Shown here: positions 28,123 through 37,102 of the stretch, piece by piece
How positions within the stretch are numbered: position 1 is the first letter of the stretch
How the letters are laid out: each line of letters begins with the position of its first letter
The notes under the pieces: model-generated
Seen by the model: the letters and a program-made list of their open reading frames with translations, nothing else
Told to the model about the DNA's origin: nothing
The model's database searches: none
Program-made: the position numbers and the translations under genes
Assembly: GCA_947476925.1 (NCBI GenBank)
Contig: CANJSF010000002.1
Location: 1-64,000, forward strand
DNA from: Rhodospirillaceae bacterium
Lineage (GTDB): Bacteria > Pseudomonadota > Alphaproteobacteria > Rhodospirillales > Rhodospirillaceae
Reading direction: 5' to 3'
Length of the DNA: 64,000 nucleotides

Positions 28123-28725
28123 ATGTCCTTAGTCGAGATCATCCCGCCTGTTTTCGATGTGGATTTATCCATTGCCTATGCCACGGCGGAGAATTTCACA
28201 GGCCAATCGGTATATAGCCGACCTGGAAGTTATCTGCACGCCGATGCTGCAGCCCTGCTGCAACGGGCAATTGATCTCGCCCGACCGCTCGGTTTGCGGT
28301 TCAAGGTTTTTGATACTTTCCGCCCTGCCGAGGCGCAGTGGGCGCTGTGGGCGCATACACCCGACCCCGACTTCCTTGCTGATCCGAAACGAGGGTCTCC
28401 TCATTCAATGGGCGTTGCGGTTGATCTGACGTTGATTGACGCTCAAGGCCGCGAGCTTGACATGGGCACCGGGTTTGACGCGTTCACGCCGCTGTCCCAT
28501 CACGGCAGCACCGATGTGTCGGTCACCGCACAGCGCAATCGATTATTGCTGTTGGGATTGATGACGGCGGCCGGGTGGGATTTTTTTCGCAACGAATGGT
28601 GGCACTATCAGCTCTTCAGTCCGCGTGGAAAATACCCGGTACTAAGCGATGATGTCCTTGGTCAGCCGATGATGTCGTCTCAAGTTAAAAAGCGCGCTGC
28701 GGAAACGGCAGCCAAATACGCTTAA
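28123..28725 (+). CDS. D-alanyl-D-alanine dipeptidase (VanX/DdpX, M15D)
   Basis: A 200-residue zinc peptidase that splits D-Ala-D-Ala. Metal ligands and catalytic residues are visible: SPHSMGVAVDLTL (SxHxxGxAxD), and EWWHY with the catalytic Glu and third His. The substrate-binding Arg is in FDTFRPAEAQ. No signal peptide is seen, so it is probably cytoplasmic or exported by another route. In a Gram-negative without vancomycin resistance genes it more likely recycles peptidoglycan-derived dipeptide. It overlaps the end of hemY on the other strand by four bases. Confidence 0.9.
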   Translation: MSLVEIIPPVFDVDLSIAYATAENFTGQSVYSRPGSYLHADAAALLQRAIDLARPLGLRFKVFDTFRPAEAQWALWAHTPDPDFLADPKRGSPHSMGVAVDLTLIDAQGRELDMGTGFDAFTPLSHHGSTDVSVTAQRNRLLLLGLMTAAGWDFFRNEWWHYQLFSPRGKYPVLSDDVLGQPMMSSQVKKRAAETAAKYA

Positions 28726-29972
28726 GAAATCAGAGCCAACAAATCGCCAACGTTGCGCGGGGTTTTCATTGCCACCGCCTGGGCTTCGCTTTGAGCCATT
28801 GCGCGCTTCAGCCAAACAACGCCAGCCGCAGCGTCCTTGCGCTCGGTCGTTTCCAGCTCGGCCATAATTATAGCCGCCCTGGCTTGCACATGTTTCGCAA
28901 CGTCTTCGCCCAGCAGGGGCGCCAACCGGTTACGCGCTTGACCCCATAACTGCGCATTGAAGGATGCCTCAGCCAGCGCCAAGCGGCTTTCAGCATGATC
29001 TGCATTCGAGGCCACAAGCCTTTCGACGCGGCGGGCCTGTTCTAGGGCAGATTCGCCGGGCGCTATGGCCAAGAAAGCCCGCAATAACCCCGCACTTGGC
29101 GCGTTGCCCCAAGCTTTCTCGATTTCCGCCGCCGCTTTTTTGGTTTTCGTTTGCAGCATCAGGGCCCTGGCATGCACGATGATCGCGCGCTCGCCGGGGT
29201 TTGTATCAAGGACTTTGCGGCTAAAACTTTCGGCAGCTCCCGCATCACCATGTCCCAAAGCTTCTTCAGCCAAACGCGTCAACAACTCGCCTTTTAATTT
29301 GTGATGATTAACTGTTCCAAAGTGATCGCGTCCGGCTTTGCTGTCGAGGGCGCTTAGCGCATCGCTCCACCGCCCATTGGCGATTTGTACATCTAACACC
29401 ATTTCAAGCGCCCATTTGGGGGCGTCCTTGCGGCTCAGTGCGCGCTTGGCGTAATTCAGTGCTCCGATGACATCGCCTTCTTTGGTCGCGCGAATTGATA
29501 GCTCGCGCAGTGCCGACAACTCGGTTTCGGGCTGATCAAGCAAATGCAAAGCCTCGGAACGCAAGGTCGCACCATCATCATTGGCCGCAGCAGCTTGAGC
29601 CCGCAATAGGCGCGTGGCCGCGTTGTCGTCTAAAAGTGCGGCAGCATCTTTGGCAAGTTTGCGTGCTAACGCCGGCTGGCCTGCGCTCACCGCAGCAAAG
29701 CCTTGCCCCAAAGCCGCCAAACCTTGCTTCAAGCGACGCTCTTTGCGGGCGGATGCAAAAACATCAACGGCACCGCGAAGCACGGCAATTAATTTCGCAA
29801 TGCCGAGCATGACGAGAACGGCCATGGCCATCATCGCCAGTAGAATGCCCACGGATGTATCAATGCGCCAGCCACGCCATAGCACCGTGACCTCGCCAGG
29901 ATCATTGGCAAACCAGACAGCGCCACTCATCAGAGCGGCAAGCACCAGGACATAGATGATAAGACGAATCAT
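28722..29972 (-). CDS. hemY: HemY-family inner-membrane TPR protein
   Basis: The 416-residue protein begins with two membrane helices (LIIYVLVLAALMSGAVWFA and VGILLAMMAMAVLVMLGIA), which form the HemY_N region. A periplasmic or membrane-associated stretch of TPR-like helical pairs follows. This is the HemY of the gamma/alphaproteobacterial hemCDXY clusters, which is not the Bacillus protoporphyrinogen oxidase of the same name. Its start overlaps the stop of the HemD-mitofilin fusion by four bases, so the two are translated together. Its exact role with haem synthesis is unknown. Confidence 0.85.
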   Translation of the reverse strand: MIRLIIYVLVLAALMSGAVWFANDPGEVTVLWRGWRIDTSVGILLAMMAMAVLVMLGIAKLIAVLRGAVDVFASARKERRLKQGLAALGQGFAAVSAGQPALARKLAKDAAALLDDNAATRLLRAQAAAANDDGATLRSEALHLLDQPETELSALRELSIRATKEGDVIGALNYAKRALSRKDAPKWALEMVLDVQIANGRWSDALSALDSKAGRDHFGTVNHHKLKGELLTRLAEEALGHGDAGAAESFSRKVLDTNPGERAIIVHARALMLQTKTKKAAAEIEKAWGNAPSAGLLRAFLAIAPGESALEQARRVERLVASNADHAESRLALAEASFNAQLWGQARNRLAPLLGEDVAKHVQARAAIIMAELETTERKDAAAGVVWLKRAMAQSEAQAVAMKTPRNVGDLLALIS

Positions 29973-32900
29973 GGTGCAAGCGCCGTGGGCTTCGTTTGTG
30001 TCAGGGCACTCATAGCGCCAACACTGCGACTGGCTAATTCTTCAAGCGCTCGCTCGGCTGTGACTTGGGCTTTGGCCTGCGCCAGCCAAGTTGTTGCTGT
30101 TTTTGCCGGCTCGCCGGTAAGAGTTTCTAATTCGCTCACAGCACCCGCCAGATTATCAGCCCGCAAGGCCTGCTCGGCGCGCGCCAGAATTGCTCCTGGC
30201 GTTGCCCCGTCAACATTGCCAAAGGGACGAATGCTCATAATTGACAATGCTCGGTCCAAGACACGCTTGAACCAATTGGCCGTATCGGCCGGCACCACGC
30301 TACTGCGTGCAACCGCAGCGGCCATGTCGGGGAAGGATGCTTTCAGTGTGTCGGCGCGAGGCAGCCCTTTAGCTGCAGCAGGTGCCAATGGCTCGACGTC
30401 GAAGCTTGTGTTGGCGCGTTTGGCAAGTTGGATCACGGTTTCTAGTTCGACCGCGTAAGGCCGACCGCTGCGCGCCACATCCCGTAATTGCGCTGCCGCT
30501 ACAACCAATGCTGTTGCGGCTACGCTGTCGCGTTTTTCGATGGCGCCCACCCGTTCGCTCAAAGCCAATACGCTATTCGCCTCAGCGCTTTTGCCTTCAA
30601 GGGCGGCCAGTCGTGTCGCCAGGTCTTCGACTTTGGCAATGTTGCCTATGCCGCTTTCCAGCGTTGCAATGCGGGCCGACACGTTGGTCAGCAGCCGCGC
30701 CTGATTGGTGACGCTGGTACTTAAATCGTCCGGTGACTTGGTTTTGGCGGCCGCCTCCAGCGCAACGAGGCGCTGTTCAAGTGCTGCGGCGTCGCTACCT
30801 TGTGTTGTTACTGCGCGCTGTTCCACCGCAGCCAACCGCAAATTCAAAGCGGCAACTTCTTTTGCCAAGGATTCATCTCGCGCTTCAAGGGCGGCAAGTT
30901 GATCGCGGCTGGGCGCGCTTGCCACGGCAGCTGTTTGCGGCTTTTCCTGCGGGGCTGATGGGTTGGGGGTGCTGCGCAGTTGCGTCACCCAACGCGGCTC
31001 GGCCACAACGACGCCAACGACGATGATGATGAACGCTAAAATCAAATAGACAGATCGTGGTAAGCCGCGCCCTGTGCGTGCCACGGCGGCGTCCGATAAT
31101 GTGGCACCTGTCATAGATTCACTTGTTGCCGTAGCGCTGGGTGAGTCGAGCGGATCGGGCTCTGGTTCGCCACCTTGCACCTTGAAGCGCTGGTTGAGTG
31201 CGCGGGCATCGGCAGCATCTTCGGCCAGCAAACGTGCTGCGCGGCCACCGCCTCGTGCCGTGCGCACAGTCTCAGTGTCAACTGTTGGTCGGCCGTTGTT
31301 TTCGCTCGTGTCGGTCATCGGCGGTGGTGTGTTGTCTTTCATGGCCGTTTGCGCAGTGTCCGTTCGCGCCAACGTTGGCGGCGCCTCGGGCCCGGCAGCT
31401 GAGGCGCTGCTCGCCTCGTTGGGTATTGTAGACAAATGACTCTCCTTTTGGGGACTCTTCTCTTCCGGCGTAACCGTCTCTGGTAGGGGTTCAACAATCG
31501 GCGGTTCTGGAATCGGTTCCGGTTCAGGCTTTAGCTCGGCAAGTGGCTCTGGCTCAGGTTCCAGCGCCACAGGTTCGGGCTGGGTTTGTTGAATGACCTC
31601 CGGCCACGGCGCTGTTGTCTGATCTAGTTCTTTCCCGGTCGGTGGTTCTGGTGGCGGTTCTGGCTCAAGCGTCACGCGTGTCACTTTTTCAGGGCGCGCA
31701 AACAAGGCCTTCAACGACGACCACATGGCGATCTTTGGCGTCTCAGGCCGCACTTCGTCTGCGGGCGGAGTTGCGTCTGCTTCGACCGTCGCAGGCTCTT
31801 CACCTCCACGCGGCGCCACCTCAATCTCAGTTGGGTCAGGGTCGGTGGATGTTTCGATGGCAGGCACGATCTCGACCGGTGCCGTTAATATGGCCGCGTG
31901 TTCTGACGCTGGCTCAGGCGCGGGTTCTGGCGATAGCAGCCGATCAACCGGCTCAATGGAAACATCTTGAACGGGCGTCTCATCAATGAAAGTCGGCGAC
32001 TCAGGCATTGGGCGCGGGCGAGGCGTAAAATACCGCCGGGCTTTGTCCCATAAGCTTTCTCGCGAGGGCACGGCCGATTGTGACCGCGACTCCTCCGCGT
32101 ACTCGAGGTTTGGCTCAACATTCAACGGGACTGATGTGTCTGCGGGTACCACAACATCAGCAACCCCGGTTTCTGTTGTTGTGACCCCTGCGAATTGTTC
32201 AGGCTCAATTTCAATCGCGGGCACAGCGTCAGGCGCCGCAGGCTCTGGGTCTGCCGCCACGATGGGTAATGGCTCTGCAATTGCAATTTTTTCCTCGCTT
32301 ATTTTGACGAGCCGAGAGAAAGGCGAACCCAGTACGGAGAGGATGTTTTTCTTTTTAGCCACACCGTCGATTGCTGGCGTCTCGGTGGGCACCGGTTCAA
32401 TATTTACGACAGGTTCCGGTTCGGTCGCAGAAGTTGGCGTTTCTGTGGGCGCAATCAATTCTGCCGCGGGTGCGGGAACTTCCACAGGTAATTCTGGCTC
32501 ATCCAGAGGAATCGGAGTGGCTTCGACAATTGCTGCTGCTGGTTCTACAACGCTTTCGGGCGGTGGCGGATCAATCGGTGCCGCCTCAGTAGTCTCTGCG
32601 AGTGCGCGTTCAGAAGTTTCCAGGGTTTCTTCAGCTTTGGTATTTGCTGGCGGCTGTTCAAGTGCAGGCGCACGTCGCGTAAATAATGAACTAAGCGCGC
32701 TCAGTAAATTTCGCTTCTTGAGAACGACATCAAGATCGGGCGGTTGGATTGGGGCGGATCCAATTTCTGCAATGGGTTCTGGCGTTGGCGGTTGTGGCTC
32801 GACCAGCAATGGTTCCGGCGTGCTTATTCGGGGTTCAGGGACAAGGACCTCAGGCTCGGGCGTTGTCTCAAGAACCGGCTCTGTCTCAGGAATCGGCTCC

Positions 32901-33727
32901 GGAAAGACGACCACAGGCTCAATCACTTGAGGCTCAATCACTTGCAGCGTCGCTTCCGGCTCTGGTTCCAGCACAACAACCGGCTCGGGCACAACAGTCG
33001 GCAGTTCTGGTTTGCGCACCAAATCATCGCTTACCATCGCTAGGACAGATGCTGCATCCGATTTTGGCGCACTGATCACTCGGGCGAACTTCAAAATCGT
33101 CAACGGGGCGGCCACAACTGGGGCGGCGACGATGGCAATCAAATTTTCGGTCGTTGCATCAAGGTCGGCTCGCTGCACTAATTGGGCAAAGGCGCGCGCT
33201 TCCTCAGCCGAGAAAAAAACCGCCGCATCGAGCGCGTTGCTTGTCAATGCATCGGCAATTGAACGAGGCAAAACTTCGGCACGTCCTACGGCATAGAGGG
33301 CGCTCATCCGCGCGGCAAAACCCATATTGCCAAGCATCGCAGAAAGGTTGATCGGTGCTGTGGTGCTGCATGCGTAGACCAGGCCGCCTAATTTCGGCGT
33401 CAAGCTGCGCTCAATCAGACGGGCGATCGCCGGCGCATCGCCATCAGCACTGCGGGCATCTTGGAAGCCCAATCGGTTTAACTCTGCGGCCGTCCCCGCG
33501 CTGTCGCAAAAGACCGGAAAAGTGCGCACGCCCACGGTATCCGCCAGGGCGCGGGCGCCATCGCCATCGGTTACTATAAACGCCTGCGTGGCTGTCAGGC
33601 TTAGCTTCTGTTCGGGCGTCTTTTCAATGCTGATCAGCGGGGACGTCAGCACATCATGGCCCTGGCCGCGCAACTGTGCCGCTGCCGCTTGCGCATCCCC
33701 TGCCGGTCGTGTGATGAGAACTCGCAT
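29969..33727 (-). CDS. Fusion of uroporphyrinogen-III synthase (HemD) with an alphaproteobacterial mitofilin (Mic60-like) protein
   Basis: This open reading frame of 1252 residues (start MRVLITRPAGD at 33727) has four parts. Residues 1-235 are HemD-like: RVLITRPAGDAQAAAAQLRGQG, two Rossmann-like halves and a tyrosine in the SALYAVGR segment; conservation of the family is moderate. Residues about 240-890 are an acidic Pro/Glu-rich linker with many EPEPxP blocks. It contains four basic amphipathic segments near residues 334-352, 456-477, 555-571 and 665-684. A single membrane helix spans about 892-909. The rest is a coiled coil (about 938-1095) and a C-terminal helical domain like that of mitofilin/Mic60. 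HemD would face the cytoplasm and the mitofilin part the periplasm. The next gene is hemY; hemC is not adjacent. One continuous frame with no internal stop supports a true fusion. Confidence 0.85.
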   Translation of the reverse strand: MRVLITRPAGDAQAAAAQLRGQGHDVLTSPLISIEKTPEQKLSLTATQAFIVTDGDGARALADTVGVRTFPVFCDSAGTAAELNRLGFQDARSADGDAPAIARLIERSLTPKLGGLVYACSTTAPINLSAMLGNMGFAARMSALYAVGRAEVLPRSIADALTSNALDAAVFFSAEEARAFAQLVQRADLDATTENLIAIVAAPVVAAPLTILKFARVISAPKSDAASVLAMVSDDLVRKPELPTVVPEPVVVLEPEPEATLQVIEPQVIEPVVVFPEPIPETEPVLETTPEPEVLVPEPRISTPEPLLVEPQPPTPEPIAEIGSAPIQPPDLDVVLKKRNLLSALSSLFTRRAPALEQPPANTKAEETLETSERALAETTEAAPIDPPPPESVVEPAAAIVEATPIPLDEPELPVEVPAPAAELIAPTETPTSATEPEPVVNIEPVPTETPAIDGVAKKKNILSVLGSPFSRLVKISEEKIAIAEPLPIVAADPEPAAPDAVPAIEIEPEQFAGVTTTETGVADVVVPADTSVPLNVEPNLEYAEESRSQSAVPSRESLWDKARRYFTPRPRPMPESPTFIDETPVQDVSIEPVDRLLSPEPAPEPASEHAAILTAPVEIVPAIETSTDPDPTEIEVAPRGGEEPATVEADATPPADEVRPETPKIAMWSSLKALFARPEKVTRVTLEPEPPPEPPTGKELDQTTAPWPEVIQQTQPEPVALEPEPEPLAELKPEPEPIPEPPIVEPLPETVTPEEKSPQKESHLSTIPNEASSASAAGPEAPPTLARTDTAQTAMKDNTPPPMTDTSENNGRPTVDTETVRTARGGGRAARLLAEDAADARALNQRFKVQGGEPEPDPLDSPSATATSESMTGATLSDAAVARTGRGLPRSVYLILAFIIIVVGVVVAEPRWVTQLRSTPNPSAPQEKPQTAAVASAPSRDQLAALEARDESLAKEVAALNLRLAAVEQRAVTTQGSDAAALEQRLVALEAAAKTKSPDDLSTSVTNQARLLTNVSARIATLESGIGNIAKVEDLATRLAALEGKSAEANSVLALSERVGAIEKRDSVAATALVVAAAQLRDVARSGRPYAVELETVIQLAKRANTSFDVEPLAPAAAKGLPRADTLKASFPDMAAAVARSSVVPADTANWFKRVLDRALSIMSIRPFGNVDGATPGAILARAEQALRADNLAGAVSELETLTGEPAKTATTWLAQAKAQVTAERALEELASRSVGAMSALTQTKPTALAP
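31676..32728 (-). repeat. Four similar basic amphipathic segments in the HemD-mitofilin linker
   Basis: The acidic linker is interrupted by KKRNLLSALSSLFTRR (32672-32728), KKKNILSVLGSPFSRL (32297-32362), ESLWDKARRYFTPRPRP (32015-32065) and KIAMWSSLKALFARPEK (31676-31735). They share a hydrophobic pair, a variable helix and a final F-[T/S/A]-[R/P]. Segments 1 and 2 are close copies, as are 3 and 4 in pattern. Spacing is about 100-125 residues. Confidence 0.6.
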
Positions 33728-33829
33728 GAACGAACGCCAAACGCCTTTTTTCAACCTCAGTTGTAGAGTGTGCAGCGGCGGCGGAAAAGCCGATGCCCCG
33801 GTGGGTTCGGCCAAACTCCATGAGCTGAT

Positions 33830-34888
33830 ATGATTGTTCTTGGCCTTGAAACCAGTTGTGATGAAACCGCTGCTGCCGTGGTATCGGCAGATCGCCGCAT
33901 TCTGGGCGAGGCTGTGTTGTCACAAGTCGCCGAGCACCGGCCCTTTGGCGGCATTGTGCCCGAGGTGGCTGCGCGCGCGCATTTGGCCCACCTTGACGCT
34001 ATCATTCATAAAGCAATGAGCGATGCCAAAGTTGCGTTTTCGGATTTATCTGCGATTGCGGCCACCGGTGGGCCCGGCTTGATTGGCGGCGTTATGGTTG
34101 GCGTCATGACGGCCAAAGCGATCTCTGCAGTTCACAAGGTCCCATTTCTGGCCGTCAATCATCTGGAAGGTCATGCGCTTACCGCGCGGCTCACGGACGA
34201 TGTCGCATTTCCGTTTCTGTTGCTTTTAGTGTCGGGCGGTCATTGCCAGTTGTTGGTTGCCGAAGATGTGAACGTCTATCGCCGCTGGGGCACGACACTC
34301 GATGATGCCGCAGGTGAGGCCTTCGACAAAGTCGCCAAAATGTTGGGTTTAGGCTATCCCGGCGGTCCCGCCATCGAACGGGCGGCCTCGTCGGGGAACG
34401 CCAAACGATTTTCATTTGCGCGGCCGATGACGGGCAAGCCCGGCTGTGACTTTTCGTTCTCGGGCCTCAAGACCGCAGTTCGTTTAGCCGCTGAGCAACT
34501 GCCTGCAGGTTCATTTGCGGCGCAGGACGTGGCTGACATTGCCGCGTCGTTTCAAGCCGCCGCGATCGAATCAATTGCTAAGCGCGTGACGAACGCAGTC
34601 AATCGATTCAAAGATGAGTATCCCAACGGTAAAACGCTTGTTGTCTCGGGCGGTGTGGCTGCCAACACAGCATTGCGTGCGCAGTTAAAGCTCACAGCAG
34701 AAAAGGCGGGGCTTAATTTTGTTGCGCCGCCGTTGCGGCTTTGCACCGATAACGCAACCATGATTGCTTGGGCCGGTCTCGAGCGCCTACAAAAAGGTTT
34801 GGTTGATACGCTCGACTTCAAGCCACGCCCGCGCTGGCCTCTGGATCCGAGCGCAGCGCCATCTATTGGCGCGGGCGTGAAGGCCTAA
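33830..34888 (+). CDS. tsaD: tRNA N6-threonylcarbamoyladenosine transferase subunit TsaD
   Basis: TsaD transfers the threonylcarbamoyl group to A37 of ANN-decoding tRNAs. The 352 residues start [18 protein letters not shown]. The metal-binding motif is [36 protein letters not shown] and [11 protein letters not shown] are also family hallmarks. It is divergent from the HemD fusion across 102 bases, where hemC commonly lies in related genomes. Its end overlaps the epimerase gene on the other strand by four bases. Confidence 0.96.
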   Translation: MIVLGLETSCDETAAAVVSADRRILGEAVLSQVAEHRPFGGIVPEVAARAHLAHLDAIIHKAMSDAKVAFSDLSAIAATGGPGLIGGVMVGVMTAKAISAVHKVPFLAVNHLEGHALTARLTDDVAFPFLLLLVSGGHCQLLVAEDVNVYRRWGTTLDDAAGEAFDKVAKMLGLGYPGGPAIERAASSGNAKRFSFARPMTGKPGCDFSFSGLKTAVRLAAEQLPAGSFAAQDVADIAASFQAAAIESIAKRVTNAVNRFKDEYPNGKTLVVSGGVAANTALRAQLKLTAEKAGLNFVAPPLRLCTDNATMIAWAGLERLQKGLVDTLDFKPRPRWPLDPSAAPSIGAGVKA

Positions 34889-35910
34889 GAAATTTTGTAA
34901 TGCGCGCGAAACCACGCGATTGTTTTCGCTAAACCTTCATCGAGTGAAACCTTTGGCCGGTAGCCCACGGCGCGTTCAAGCGAGCTGACATCGCACCATG
35001 TGCCTTCGACCTCGCCGGGTTGGATGGGAATGTAATTCAGCTGCGCTTTCTTGCCCGTGTATTTTTCGATCGTGCGGATGAAGTCCATCAATTCAACCGG
35101 CTCGCCGCGACCGATATTAAAAATCCGGTAGGGTGCAACGCCACTGCCGTCAGGCACGGGGTCAAACGCGTTCCAACTTTCGTCTTCCACAGGCACGTGA
35201 CTTGTAACCCGCACGACGCCTTCAACAATGTCGTCGATGTAAGTAAAGTCGCGACGCATATTTCCACCATGGTGCACGTCTATGCTTTGCCCAGCTAAAA
35301 TGCGGGCAGTGAATTTATAAGGCGCCATATCCGGCCTACCCCAAGGGCCGTACACCGTGAAAAAACGCAAACCCGTGCATGGCATTTTGAACAAGTGAGC
35401 GTACGAATGCGCCAGCAGTTCGTTACTGCGCTTGGTCGCGGCGTAAAGGCTCATCGGGTGGTCGGCGTTGTGGTTTTCAGCAAAGGGTGTGCTGCGGTTT
35501 GCGCCATAGACCGAACTGGAGGACGCAAAAACCAAATGCTCAACGCGGTGTGCGCGGCAAGCCTCAAGCACGTTGATAAATCCCAGCAGGTTGCTGTCAA
35601 CATAGGCTTGCGGGTTTTCCAAGCCGTATCGCACGCCTGCCTGTGCTGCGAGGTGAATAACATGTGTGGGTTCTGCATTGTCGAATGCAGCGATTGATAA
35701 AACCCGGTCGGCAAGGTCAATCCGCTGACCGCGAAAATTGGCGTGTGACGCCAAGCGGGCCCAGCGCGACTCTTTCAAAGCCGGGTCATAGTAGGTGTTA
35801 AAGTTGTCGATCCCCACGACCACGTGGCCAGCCGCGAGAAGGCGCTCGGTTACCGCGGCGCCTACAAATCCAGCCGCGCCCGTCACTACAATTTTTTTCG
35901 TTTCGTTCAT
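34885..35910 (-). CDS. NAD-dependent epimerase, probable UDP-glucuronate 4-epimerase
   Basis: A 341-residue extended SDR with [19 protein letters not shown] as the NAD site, and the catalytic Ser/Tyr/Lys set in [10 protein letters not shown] and [19 protein letters not shown]. The segment [20 protein letters not shown] is typical of UDP-glucuronate 4-epimerases (CapI/LpsL type). It would make UDP-galacturonate for LPS or exopolysaccharide. It is near hldE and manC in sugar-nucleotide logic but not in the same operon. Confidence 0.88.
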   Translation of the reverse strand: MNETKKIVVTGAAGFVGAAVTERLLAAGHVVVGIDNFNTYYDPALKESRWARLASHANFRGQRIDLADRVLSIAAFDNAEPTHVIHLAAQAGVRYGLENPQAYVDSNLLGFINVLEACRAHRVEHLVFASSSSVYGANRSTPFAENHNADHPMSLYAATKRSNELLAHSYAHLFKMPCTGLRFFTVYGPWGRPDMAPYKFTARILAGQSIDVHHGGNMRRDFTYIDDIVEGVVRVTSHVPVEDESWNAFDPVPDGSGVAPYRIFNIGRGEPVELMDFIRTIEKYTGKKAQLNYIPIQPGEVEGTWCDVSSLERAVGYRPKVSLDEGLAKTIAWFRAHYKIS

Positions 35911-36043
35911 GTCGCTGCCAAAAACTCGGATTTCATGCCGGACTTATAGTAAGAATAGGCCCCAAGCGCGATCATGATCTCGCATGACCTTGATATCTTT
36001 GTCGCCATCGGAGATTTTGAGGAATTGCGATGAAGGGGTGCCG

Positions 36044-37051
36044 GTGAATATTCAACGTGTGGGCGTGATCGGGGCGGGGGCGTGGGGCACTGCATTGGCG
36101 TTGACTGCCCGCCGTGCGGGTCGCGACGTGGTGCTGTGGGCCTTAGAAGCCGAGGTGGTTGAGGCCATCACTCGAACACACCGCAACCACATCTTTCTGC
36201 CTGATGTCGCGCTCGACCCCGGCATTGTCGCCACAGGCGATCTTAAAAAAGCCGCTCAAGCCGACGTGCTTTTGCTTGTCCCGCCCGCTCAGCATCTACG
36301 GGCCACATGCCACGCACTTAAACCCTATTTACCAGGCGGCGTACCGCTTGTGATTTGCGCCAAAGGCATTGAAAAGGGCACTTGCGCCCTGATGACCGCG
36401 ATTGTCGAAGAGACACTGCCCCATCACTCGACGCTTGTATTGTCAGGCCCAACTTTTGCCAAAGACGTGGCGTTAGGGCTGCCAACGGCCGTTACCTTGG
36501 CCACGACCGAACCAGAGCTGGGTCGTTCGATCGCCGAGGCCTTAAAGACCAAAACCTTCCGGCCGTATGTTTCGGGCGATCTGATGGGGGTCGAGGTTGG
36601 CGGGGCGGCTAAAAACGTTCTTGCCATTGGGTGTGGCATCGCAGATGGCAAGGGTTTGGGCGCCAATGCCCGCGCGGCACTGCTGACGCGGGGCTTAGCT
36701 GAAATTGTACGCCTGACGGTCGCTTGTGGTGGCCGGGCAGAAACCCTAATGGGCTTGGCCGGCCTGGGTGACTTGGTGCTCACGGCAACATCCATGCAGT
36801 CGCGAAACTATTCGCTCGGCGTGGCGTTGGGTCAAGGCCAAAGCCTCGACCAAATCTTGGGCGCACGACGTGCCGTGACCGAGGGTGTCTATACTGCCGA
36901 GGCCGTGGTGAAACTAGCCATGCAAAAAGGTGTCGAGATGCCGATTTTTGCGGCTATGGATCGAATCCTCAACGGCAATGCAGGAATTGATGCAGAACTG
37001 CATGGCCTATTGAACCGCCCCTTGCGTGACGAATTAGACGCGGCACACTAG
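36044..37051 (+). CDS. gpsA: Glycerol-3-phosphate dehydrogenase [NAD(P)+]
   Basis: GpsA supplies glycerol-3-phosphate for phospholipids. The start at GTG 36044 follows GAAGGGG and gives 335 residues, the usual length, beginning just before VGVIGAGAWGTALAL (NAD site). Family segments include VICAKGIEKGT, LSGPTFAKDVALGLPTAVTLA, GGAAKNVLAIGCGIADGKGLGANARAALLTRG and GLAGLGDLVLT. The upstream in-frame ATG at 35984 adds 20 residues with no family support. Confidence 0.95.
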   Translation: MNIQRVGVIGAGAWGTALALTARRAGRDVVLWALEAEVVEAITRTHRNHIFLPDVALDPGIVATGDLKKAAQADVLLLVPPAQHLRATCHALKPYLPGGVPLVICAKGIEKGTCALMTAIVEETLPHHSTLVLSGPTFAKDVALGLPTAVTLATTEPELGRSIAEALKTKTFRPYVSGDLMGVEVGGAAKNVLAIGCGIADGKGLGANARAALLTRGLAEIVRLTVACGGRAETLMGLAGLGDLVLTATSMQSRNYSLGVALGQGQSLDQILGARRAVTEGVYTAEAVVKLAMQKGVEMPIFAAMDRILNGNAGIDAELHGLLNRPLRDELDAAH

Positions 37052-37102
37052 TTTCAGTTTTCTTGATGCGCTATCACCAGCATCATCATTGGACAAAATC
37101 TC

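Noticed and set aside
31986-32930. Long open frame on the plus strand (314 residues, Ser/Gly/Thr-rich) opposite the HemD-mitofilin linker
   Set aside because: It is the antisense of the repetitive Pro/Glu codons; its low-complexity composition and lack of ribosome-binding site argue against a real gene.
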